A DNA stretch of 27,632 nucleotides from Perkinsus chesapeaki (taxonomy: Eukaryota > Perkinsozoa > Perkinsida > Perkinsidae). The position numbers were made by a program, and so were the translations under genes. Shown piece after piece: positions 1 through 8,074 of this stretch (position 1 is the first letter of the stretch; each line of letters begins with the position of its first letter). The notes beneath the pieces were generated by a model, which was not told the DNA's origin, ran no database searches, and saw only the letters and a program-made list of their open reading frames with translations. The stretch is taken from the NCBI GenBank assembly GCA_013115145.1, contig JAAPAO010000490.1:1-27632 (forward strand), read 5' to 3'.

Positions 1-1635
1 TCAATTCTGGAGGTCTCAGGTATGAGTTTTTGCAGAACTTTTTCAAGAAGTATCCAAAATATTCTACGAGGGCCTTTTATTTGAATGGTCCTTCCTATGC
101 AGGTGAGATCTTACTCGCCACTAGGCTTACTTAACACTTGACGCAGGTCACTTTATTCCAGCACTTGGGGCCAAAATCGTCTCAGAGAACAAGAAGGGAC
201 AACAGCCTAAGATAAACTTGAAGGGGCTTATAATTGGCAATGGAAACGCTAACAGCGCAGAAATGTGACCTTCTCCACCTTAGTTCTTTTCCCGCTCCGG
301 CCAATCGTTTACTTTTAGATACAAAGAATACATCCCGCTATTGAGAAAAGCCAAAGCTGTCCCGGAGGCGACGTAAGTCCGCAAAAGAGCTTCACCACCG
401 TTTGGTCGGTCAAGAGCTGCCTTCGGCTAGTGTGAATGTTCAGGCTAAAAGCAATGACGAGCGAACTCCCTACATGTCTCCAGCTAATCGGGCTTTGCAA
501 CCAGCCCCACAAGGGTGAGTTGAAGACATGGTACTTCGCCGTATAGTTTTCATTTTTTGTCAGATCCCTCCACCTGCAACACGGCTTACGAATACTGTCT
601 CAACTACTTGTATTCTCCAGCCGTACAAGCAGGTGTCTTTCCGTGAGAGCTTTAAATTCGTCTCACTGACGACTCGGTCATATTACAAGTCACTCCTGTC
701 AGTTACGATGTACACATAAACTGCAAGCGAACACCTGAGAAATGCGTTGATCCGAAAAACGTGAGTTTCGTGGGATCTCGAATGTCGTACCACTCTTTTT
801 AGAGAAGTTAACCTGGTAACCTGAATTGATGTCGACTTAACTACTTCGATCATACTCAGATTGATACCTTCCTCGCCAGGCCAGAAGTCCGCAGACAGCT
901 TCAGGTGAACACTGATTGGATTGGGGATAATTCAAATGTAAGTTATTCCGCGATGATCCAAAGGGAATCCCACCTGACGGGTTCAACCAGGCTCGATGGA
1001 TTTTGTCTCTTTCGTTAGCTGAGGGCTAGATTCCGAGCTGATAGAGTACGCCGATATGATACTCTCCTACCTGAACAAATCGAAGCTGGTGTGAAGGTGA
1101 GTCATCATCACCAACAATCACGGCCAAACATTCTATTTGAAAGAGGGCGGGGTCCTGCCCTTGATGAAATAAATTGCTACTCCTATTCCTTGACTTGTTC
1201 ATGTAATGAGCTGTTCAATGTGAATGACTTATTCTTCTGAGGTACTAAATTATGCCGGTGATCAAGATTTAATCTGTAATGCTGCTGGAAATGCCAATTG
1301 GATGCTCAACTTGGAATGGAAGTATAAGACGGCATTCAACGCTCGACCAATTAAGCCTTTCTTGGTGAGCACTTTACACGGTACGACATCTCAGAAAGAT
1401 TGTCGTTTGTTGCAGGGGAAGGCTGGAACAATCCGTTCGCTATCTATCCCAGGCGGAGGTCTTTTTGCATCTGTTACGGTAAGACACTTCCGCTATGGGT
1501 GCATCTTCGATACTCATCGGTGCAGTTCGATGATTTGAGGCTCAGATATTCGGCGCTGGTCACTTCGCTGAGATGGACAAGCCCGAGGAGGTTTACAAAA
1601 TGTTGCAGTTCTTCTATAGCGTCAAAACCGAATAG
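1..1635 (+). CDS. Serine carboxypeptidase (peptidase family S10), 5' end missing
   Basis: This is a secreted or lysosomal-type exopeptidase that removes C-terminal residues. My exon chain is <1-102, 147-264, 319-372, 444-514, 564-632, 690-760, 860-937, 1019-1096, 1242-1364, 1416-1478 and 1546-1635; all junctions are GT-AG and all phases agree. The full catalytic triad is visible. The Ser lies in NGPSYAG (codon 93-95), the Asp in YAGDQDLICN (exon 9) and the His in GAGHFAEM (last exon, 1546-1635), just before TAG. INLKGLIIGNGN is the usual strand after the nucleophile. Cys residues in exons 4-6 match the family disulfide region. The usual Glu before the nucleophilic Ser (GESYAG) is Pro here. 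The N-terminal part, including any signal peptide, lies outside the window. The family call is firm; exact substrate preference cannot be read. Confidence 0.93.
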
Positions 1636-2229
1636 TTGTGGAATGCCAGGCGCACTTCAGACGATAAATCTCAATTTTCACAGTACCTACGATCGTATGT
1701 TTTATTTTTGACCGTGGCCCAGTTTATGTTACACGTTACTCTATCATGTAACAGTTGCATATGTGAGCCACACTATTGGGCATCTGAGCTATGTAAGGTC
1801 GTATCAAATATATACTATCAATGAATCAGTCGGGCCTCGCTAACATCACTCTTATGTGAGGGTCTCTCTTGTTAATCTACGGCGCAGATTTCGCTATCTG
1901 CTTTGTTTGTTTTCTTGCCGTATTGGAGTGACTCCAGTGGTGTCACGAAGATGCACGCTAGCGATAAGCTAAAACCTCGTATTGTCGACCTCAGTCCGAT
2001 GCAAGGGTGTCATTACGTCACCTGTCATTCGCGCTTCAAGCGCGGCGCTTGGCGCTTCTATGAAGTATCGGTTAACCGTTTTTGTCTCAGTAAATAGGTT
2101 TTGTGTCTCTATTTCAAAGGCTTTGCGTTGAATAAACTCTGGAGGGACGAAGCACGACTTCATGATAAGTAAATGCAAGTAAATTACTGTTCGGTGAAGA
2201 CCCCAGCTTAGTGGCGGAGCCTCCAGTGG
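1636..2229. other. Intergenic DNA between carboxypeptidase and retrotransposon
   Basis: I see no convincing coding exon or RNA gene here. The stretch holds the 3' flank of the carboxypeptidase and the left flank of the retrotransposon. Just before the insertion there is a short palindrome, CCTCCA-G-TGGAGG (2220-2232), that overlaps the target duplication. Short ORFs have no recognisable motif or consistent splice context. Confidence 0.5.
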
Positions 2230-2234
2230 AGGCC
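2230..2234. repeat. Target-site duplication, left copy (AGGCC)
   Basis: AGGCC directly precedes the 5' LTR and recurs immediately after the 3' LTR at 7369-7373. A 5-bp duplication is typical for LTR-retrotransposon integrase. It fixes both ends of the element. Confidence 0.9.
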
Positions 2235-2397
2235 TGTTTGCGCTGTTGCACAAATACGCGCTGCGCACAAGTATCTTTGTTGAAACCGTTGAAAGATTCC
2301 CGTGCATGATATATAAACCAATTAAACCCAACTACTTTTTCTACTCTTTAACTTATGGCTCTTGAGTCGACCAGTGTCCCAGCCAAGGCTCTGAACA
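2235..2397 (+). repeat. 5' LTR, containing promoter and gag start codon
   Basis: The repeat runs from TGTTTGCG to CTGAACA and is matched by 7206-7368 with one mismatch in 163 bp. It contains a TATA-like box, the ATG of the ORF at 2355 and the first 14 full codons. A transcript starting about 25-30 nt below the TATA box would have a very short leader. Ty1 is a known precedent for a gag start inside the LTR. Confidence 0.95.
2310..2317 (+). promoter_or_regulatory. TATA-like box in the 5' LTR
   Basis: TATATAAA lies 38-45 nt upstream of the ATG. The same element is at 7281-7288 in the 3' LTR. If it works as a TATA box, transcription would start at about 2335-2345 and the R-U5 region would include the start codon. 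The start site itself is inferred. Confidence 0.5.
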
Positions 2398-5300
2398 TGG
2401 TGGAGAACCCTGGACTCACTGACGACTCTACTTCTACTACGGAGCTACTTCAACTTGTACAACTCCCTACACCGAGCTGTCTTCTCTACCTCGAGCGGGC
2501 AGAACTCGAGACTATTATGACTGATAAAGAAGTCGACATTCCCAACAAGGTCAAATACCGCCAACTCTTTCAGCGCCTGCGCTCTCAACTACGCCAGACG
2601 CCAACAGTTTCCGTACCTAGGAATTCTGTTACATCTACTCATTCAACATTCACTGCTTCTACCAGACCTACAAGCGTCTCAACTCTACAACCTACTCAAG
2701 ACGACACCATCAACGACAAGATCACTAATCTTCATTTCTGGGGTATCAAACCAGCTTCGTCTACAAGTATTACTTCCTCTCCCCAAATAGCGTCAACGCC
2801 TTTTATCCCTAGCACACAGCTACTCAACAACGCTGTCAGTAACTTACGCATACCTGACGGTCGTGAATTCTCGGGATTCAAGGATGGTCGCGCTATTAAC
2901 TATGTTATCATGGTTGCTAGGCAAGAATGCCGTCAAAACAACCTCGACTCTCATGGCTGCTACCTTTACCTTTGTCGCTGCTTAGGCCAAGGCCCTAGAC
3001 TGAAATTGCTGGACCACTTGGAACGTCAACTCCCTCCCGAAGTCTTCATGTCCAACTACGACGTGATGTTTTCAGCAGCCATAGAGTTCCTTCAAGCTAA
3101 CTATGCTACAACTAATGACCACGACAGGGTATCCAGACATCTGTCGACTATCAAGATGGCCTCAGGTCGCGTTTCAGCTCTTGAGTACTTGGACGACTTG
3201 GAGACCGCTATATCTATGGGAAACTCGGTTGGCTTATATCTTCAAGCCAGCCAGGTGTTAGATTACTTCAAACGAGGCCTCACTAATCATCTGCGTAAGG
3301 TCTCCAATCAGCAACACTCTAACATCCGTGATGTGTCCGCACTCGCTATGGCCCTTCAATATTATCAAGAAGCTAATCCTCTCCCTGCCACATCTTCTAC
3401 GCCCACCACAACAACCAACAACTCTACTTCCAACGCGGAGTCTTCAACTTCATCCTCCAGCGTCAGTCCGACGAGAATCCAACGAATTGAAGACCCCGAA
3501 CTAATAAAACTTTGCAAAGAGAAGAAGATTTGTATGGCTTACTTGGCTCGTCAGTCTTGTAAGAATGGTGATTCCTGTCCCTACAAGCATACTACAGAGA
3601 TCTCGCGGATGACTACTATAACTGATACTGCTTTTACTGCTGGTGTGACAGTCCTCAACTGTCCATCATGTGTAGGTTTTACGATTATACCTGATACTGG
3701 TTCTACTATGTCACTTGTCTCCAAGAAGCTGGCCGACTTCATCATGAACACCATACCAGCCGCTCATCTACAAGAATTTCATGCGACGTTCGACACTGCT
3801 ACCAAGTCGAAGTCTTTTTGTTGCGACTTTCGTCTACAAGTCGATCTCCCTATCCACGACGGTGACAAGGTCCACTATCTTTCTTGGGCTCCTGCAGTGC
3901 TGGATACGTCACTCATTCATTCCGATGGTTTACTAGGGATGGATGTCTTACGGAGCTTTAATCAAGAAGGTTTGCTACTACAACTCGACGAAGACAATAA
4001 AATGCTAGCCTCGAAGTTCTTCTATTCTTTGCCTACCTCTACATCAAGTCCTCCGCCATCCACACAACCTGGTCCACCAGAAGAGACTTCACCAGCTGCA
4101 TCGACAGTACCCTTATCGACCTCGCCTGAGTCTGCCACCTCATTACCTGCACCACAACACAATCCATTACCCACACCTCCGACTTCAACAAGTTCAACGT
4201 CTGACAAGAAGCCCAAACATAAAGATAGTGTTGACTACGACATCAAGAACCTATTACCAACTTCTCCAACGTTTCCTCCGCTGGATAAAGGCTTAGCAGT
4301 AGACCACGTTATCTACTCTAATCAATGGTGTAGGATAATCACTATTAAAGATTCTAGCGACAACATAGAGTTCATGGTCGACTATAGCAACGAGCTTCTA
4401 CAACTTGCACTTCAACGACAACCTCCAGAAGCTACTAAAGTTCACTACCGTCTCATCAAAGCTGAACCTCGTGTACGTAGCGAGGCCCAGTCTAGATTTG
4501 ACGATCTTCTAACTAACGGCAAAGCTACTACTACTCCAGTCGACTCCATCAACAACTACGCCTCACCATGGTACCCAGTTGAAGGCCGAAAGCGATGCCG
4601 CCCTGTTGTACCATCTATCCACAGTAACCAACTCCTACGTCAAGTTCAACGTTACTACCCTATACGAGATTGCCAGACGAAGATCAGCAGAGTTCTCAAC
4701 AAGTACCGGAGTGCTAGAAAAGCGTCTCTACTTGACGTCAAGGATAGCTATCGTTCTATAAGGCTCGGCAAGAATGCCCAAAAGCTATCTCAAGTCCATG
4801 TTCGTGGATCAACTCTGACTTACCTCTATATGCTTGATGGATGTTCTATCAATGCAAAAGTCTTGGAATGGTGTGTGAAACATGTACTACAAGAACTTCA
4901 CCAACTACCAAATTTTAAACATCTAGCCGTCAGCTACATGGATGACGTCTTGGTCCTCTTCTTCGCCGACACTAACACCGACCAAGATATACAACTTGTG
5001 ATAGACCACTTTGCTAAGTTCAACATGACTTTACTTGCCGAACGACTACATGGCCCTAGCTGCAATGACACTGCTATTCTGGGATCTATGATTGTCGACG
5101 ACGGTGACTCCATTATTTTTCCTTCTGCTAAGTATGATAAATGCATCAACTTTGATCTCACCAAGCCCATCACCTACAGTTCTGCACTCAGCTTCCTCGG
5201 TCTTATATCCCAATCTTGGGATCTATTTGGTTGGCATGTCTTACCTTGTAAAAACACGCTAACCGCATTGGTGTCTCGCGAGAGAGCTGTTAATAAAGCT

Positions 5301-7172
5301 TTATGGAAGAAGACAATCATCTCCAAGCCCACCCTTCAACTACTTCAACGATGGCAAGAACTGGTTAAGTCTACTCCACTACTTCCGCTCAGCCGACATG
5401 TTGACATCTCTTCTCCCGTTACCGTATGGTTTGATGCTTCTGACCAAATGGGAGCGATGGTGGCGGAACAAAACGGCTCTGTTATCTTCAGGCATCAGTG
5501 GCCGTGGTCTAGACAAGAAAGATCCTTACATATTAATGTACGTGAGCTCACAACAGCTTACAATGCCCTCTGTGTTTTGGCCAATTTTGAAGTCGACTCC
5601 AAGCTACAGTTCAAGTCTGTTCTACTACGCGGCGACAACAAGACTGCTAATGCTGCTTTATCATCTGCGAAAGTGGCCTCTAATGGAAAACAATCTGTTC
5701 TCCTCCAACGAGTTGTCGATCTCATTCACTATTTGATGAAGTCGCGGCGTTTCGATGTTGAATTCACTCCTACCGAGCTCAACAAGGCCGATGCTGGTAC
5801 TCGCTGTGATCTTCTTCTCGACATTATCACGGCCCGTGACACTTTAGATGGTTTTGCCCTAGTCCCACTGGCCGCGCCCGATATTGCCGAACCGGTCCAC
5901 ATATCAAGAATTGTTCGCAAGAGAGATGACAGTGACGACGACTTTAACCGCAAGAAGACTAAGCTCGATAAGCCAATAACTGTGCCTTTACAACCACTAC
6001 CTTCTACTCCCTCTACTCCTTTCGATGTGGTACAACTACCTCCTGATCTATTACACATCTACAGGTCCCTACCTCTATCACAAGATGGTAAACTACGTGA
6101 AGCTACCGACTCAGACTTTTTACTCTCCTGTGCTCGCTATTTACATAGCCTACGTCATGGTGGTGCTCCTGAAATAACAACAACTCTCAAAGACTACTTC
6201 AAGCCAACCGGTATCAATATCGATGAACTAGCCAAGACTGCATCTCGAGATTGTATGTCCTGTTTGATGACGAAGACTAACCCCGGTGACAACATGCCCA
6301 AAAATGCAACACCCGATGTAATCAGGGTACCTGATTTCCCTTTTCAACTGGTCAATCTAGATGTTCTTGGACCATATATCACTGATCCTGCAACACGGCA
6401 AGGTAAATTCTACTCTATCAACTTGGTTGATCAACTCACCAACATCTTGCTGTGTTATCCCACTGTTAAAGCTCCTACTTCTGTGGATATTCAACGTGCC
6501 TGTAACCTACCTCATCGGATTTACAATCATGCTATCCGTACTATTCGTACTGATAACGCCTCTACAATACATGCAGCCTCGAAGACTATGACCTCCGTCG
6601 ACTTTCAGTTCGTTCCTAGGTCAGCCTCCTGGATGAATGGTCATGTAGCAGCCCGACATCGACTACTAAATCAAAGACTGCGACGTATATTCATGACTAC
6701 TCCTTTCGTGGATGACGATAAGTGGCGAGAAGCTATACATCGAGCTGCTTATGAAATCAACACAACCACAAATATGCTGGCCGACGGTTTATGTCCACTC
6801 GACATGCTCACTGAGACTCGCACTTCTCCCTTCGACAACAGTCACGTGGTCACTATACCGACATCTAAGTGGACTATCTGGCGCAACTACAAGAAGGACT
6901 GTCGCCTCCGTGTCATTCAAGTTATGCAGAAGAATTCTCGCTATGGTGCTGGCATCTGTGTTGGTGACTTGGTACTAGTCCGTGCTGAAGACCTACGCCC
7001 AAAAACCATCCCTCCATGGCTTGCACAAGTTCATGTGGTTACTGAAGTTGAAGACAATCGGATACTATTGGAAAATGGCGTATGGCATTCGTCTGATAAG
7101 CTAAAGAAGCTTCCTGAGGAGATTCTTCCCAGATATCAACTACACCAAGATTCACAAATTCCACAGTTTTGA
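2355..7172 (+). CDS. Gag-Pol polyprotein of the LTR retrotransposon (1605 aa, single ORF)
   Basis: One frame encodes capsid and all enzymes, with no frameshift or stop. Residues 1-380 are Gag-like and end in a Ser/Thr-rich linker. A CCCH finger follows (C393, C402, C408, H412), where most elements have a CCHC knuckle. The aspartic protease has DTGS at 447-450 and LLGMDVL near 525. A Pro/Ser/Thr linker leads to the reverse transcriptase, with Asp794 in LLDV and YMDD at 861-864. RNase H carries D1027, E1064, D1094 and D1146. Integrase has a zinc site (H1264, H1268, C1300, C1303), then Asp1336 and Asp1400. At the third catalytic position, expected Glu, the sequence reads NGHVAARH (Ala1432/Ala1433). 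A C-terminal GDLVLVR domain follows. The start ATG lies inside the 5' LTR. Confidence 0.95.
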   Translation: MALESTSVPAKALNMVENPGLTDDSTSTTELLQLVQLPTPSCLLYLERAELETIMTDKEVDIPNKVKYRQLFQRLRSQLRQTPTVSVPRNSVTSTHSTFTASTRPTSVSTLQPTQDDTINDKITNLHFWGIKPASSTSITSSPQIASTPFIPSTQLLNNAVSNLRIPDGREFSGFKDGRAINYVIMVARQECRQNNLDSHGCYLYLCRCLGQGPRLKLLDHLERQLPPEVFMSNYDVMFSAAIEFLQANYATTNDHDRVSRHLSTIKMASGRVSALEYLDDLETAISMGNSVGLYLQASQVLDYFKRGLTNHLRKVSNQQHSNIRDVSALAMALQYYQEANPLPATSSTPTTTTNNSTSNAESSTSSSSVSPTRIQRIEDPELIKLCKEKKICMAYLARQSCKNGDSCPYKHTTEISRMTTITDTAFTAGVTVLNCPSCVGFTIIPDTGSTMSLVSKKLADFIMNTIPAAHLQEFHATFDTATKSKSFCCDFRLQVDLPIHDGDKVHYLSWAPAVLDTSLIHSDGLLGMDVLRSFNQEGLLLQLDEDNKMLASKFFYSLPTSTSSPPPSTQPGPPEETSPAASTVPLSTSPESATSLPAPQHNPLPTPPTSTSSTSDKKPKHKDSVDYDIKNLLPTSPTFPPLDKGLAVDHVIYSNQWCRIITIKDSSDNIEFMVDYSNELLQLALQRQPPEATKVHYRLIKAEPRVRSEAQSRFDDLLTNGKATTTPVDSINNYASPWYPVEGRKRCRPVVPSIHSNQLLRQVQRYYPIRDCQTKISRVLNKYRSARKASLLDVKDSYRSIRLGKNAQKLSQVHVRGSTLTYLYMLDGCSINAKVLEWCVKHVLQELHQLPNFKHLAVSYMDDVLVLFFADTNTDQDIQLVIDHFAKFNMTLLAERLHGPSCNDTAILGSMIVDDGDSIIFPSAKYDKCINFDLTKPITYSSALSFLGLISQSWDLFGWHVLPCKNTLTALVSRERAVNKALWKKTIISKPTLQLLQRWQELVKSTPLLPLSRHVDISSPVTVWFDASDQMGAMVAEQNGSVIFRHQWPWSRQERSLHINVRELTTAYNALCVLANFEVDSKLQFKSVLLRGDNKTANAALSSAKVASNGKQSVLLQRVVDLIHYLMKSRRFDVEFTPTELNKADAGTRCDLLLDIITARDTLDGFALVPLAAPDIAEPVHISRIVRKRDDSDDDFNRKKTKLDKPITVPLQPLPSTPSTPFDVVQLPPDLLHIYRSLPLSQDGKLREATDSDFLLSCARYLHSLRHGGAPEITTTLKDYFKPTGINIDELAKTASRDCMSCLMTKTNPGDNMPKNATPDVIRVPDFPFQLVNLDVLGPYITDPATRQGKFYSINLVDQLTNILLCYPTVKAPTSVDIQRACNLPHRIYNHAIRTIRTDNASTIHAASKTMTSVDFQFVPRSASWMNGHVAARHRLLNQRLRRIFMTTPFVDDDKWREAIHRAAYEINTTTNMLADGLCPLDMLTETRTSPFDNSHVVTIPTSKWTIWRNYKKDCRLRVIQVMQKNSRYGAGICVGDLVLVRAEDLRPKTIPPWLAQVHVVTEVEDNRILLENGVWHSSDKLKKLPEEILPRYQLHQDSQIPQF
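2398..2413 (+). other. Putative primer-binding site for reverse transcription
   Basis: TGGTGGAGAACCCTGG follows the LTR end without a gap and starts with the TGG expected to pair with a tRNA 3' CCA. The matching tRNA end would have an acceptor 3' strand complementary to GGAGAAC. It does not resemble the initiator-Met site (TGGTA-type) used by many elements. The tRNA identity is not known. Because the ORF starts upstream, this site is also translated as part of Gag. Confidence 0.65.
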
Positions 7173-7205
7173 TTGATGATATACTGTATATATCTCGGGG
7201 CGTCG

Positions 7206-7368
7206 TGTTTGCGTTGTTGCACAAATACGCGCTGCGCACAAGTATCTTTGTTGAAACCGTTGAAAGATTCCCGTGCATGATATATAAACCAATTAAACCC
7301 AACTACTTTTTCTACTCTTTAACTTATGGCTCTTGAGTCGACCAGTGTCCCAGCCAAGGCTCTGAACA
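7206..7368 (+). repeat. 3' LTR
   Basis: This is the second copy of the 163-bp terminal repeat, identical to the first except T for C at 7214. It carries the same TATA-like box and ATG (7326). That ATG opens a 24-codon ORF that runs out of the element into host DNA and stops at 7398-7400. Confidence 0.95.
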
Positions 7369-7373
7369 AGGCC
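7369..7373. repeat. Target-site duplication, right copy (AGGCC)
   Basis: AGGCC matches 2230-2234 exactly and marks the right end of the insertion. Confidence 0.9.
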
Positions 7374-8074
7374 CTCCACCATCAGCTAGCTCAGACCTAG
7401 TACGTCTGTCACCGAAAAACCGTGTTCATCTGTCACACCACAGTGCAACCTGATGTTGACCTTGCATGTTACATGGATTGCACCACCACACTGAGATGAC
7501 CACAATATTTGTACTATGAGATGGGAGCAGTTCATCGCGAGGATAGCATTTCATGCCTGAGTTGCAGGATTATTTCCAACGATCCTTTGGTAAGAGCAAT
7601 TGACTACAGGAATGGCAAGGTTTTCTCCTTGTAAATCACTATGGTCCCTCTCCGGGCATACGAGAGAGCGATGACCTTCTCGAGGTGTCTCAGGAATTTT
7701 GGTCAGAGCTCCCGGGCATGTAACGTTAGCTAGAGCGGGTTCTATCGGCCCTGACTGATAAACAAGGGTGTGCTGGTAAGGCATCTGGCTCAAGTCTTGA
7801 AAAATGAAGACGAATCCAGCAATAAGGCTAGGCCTTGAGAGCCTATTGAACGAACTGGAGCTCGCAATAGGATTTTTATTAGTTGCTTAGTTGTTAGTAG
7901 TTGCGGTTTGGAAGAACTATAGAAGTGCATCCAATCCTCCACATTGGAAGATCCATTGCTTCTCTACTATCAGTAAGGTGCTGTATAGTTCTCTATCTTG
8001 CAACCTTACCCCCGAAGAACACAGAACAACTGGAATCCAACGCAGCAAGTAGCGAGGAAAACGAGCAGGCGTGT
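7374..8074. other. Intergenic DNA right of the retrotransposon
   Basis: I find no supported gene. An 80-codon ORF on the minus strand (7551-7793) shows no motif. A short inverted repeat, CCTATTG/CAATAGG (about 7841-7871), followed by a T-rich stretch lies downstream of the minus-strand LRR gene, perhaps in its 3' flank. Its role is unknown. Confidence 0.4.

Larger units (their letters stand above)
2235..7368 (+). mobile_element. LTR retrotransposon, complete, Ty3/Gypsy-like gene order
   Basis: The element is 5,134 bp long. It has two 163-bp direct repeats beginning TG and ending CA, a 5-bp target duplication, a primer-binding-site-like sequence directly after the 5' LTR, and one uninterrupted ORF. 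RNase H precedes integrase, which is the Ty3/Gypsy or BEL order and excludes Ty1/copia. The RT motif is YMDD rather than the YIDD common in Ty3/Gypsy, and the RT fingers are divergent, so the clade is uncertain. The LTRs differ at one site only (C at 2243, T at 7214), so insertion was recent. No clear purine tract precedes the 3' LTR; the nearest candidate is CGGGGCG. The element sits between two host genes in intergenic DNA. Confidence 0.95.

Noticed and set aside
1969-2331. 120-codon minus-strand ORF spanning the left flank and 5' LTR
   Set aside because: Part of it recurs in the 3' LTR only because the LTR is duplicated. It crosses the element boundary and has no motif.
2235-7368. Ty1/copia assignment of the retrotransposon because its ORF starts in the LTR as in Ty1
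   Set aside because: Integrase follows RNase H here, which is the Ty3/Gypsy or BEL order.
7551-7793. 80-codon minus-strand ORF right of the retrotransposon
   Set aside because: No motif, no consistent splice partners and no plausible link to the LRR gene, which has a good stop at 8075.
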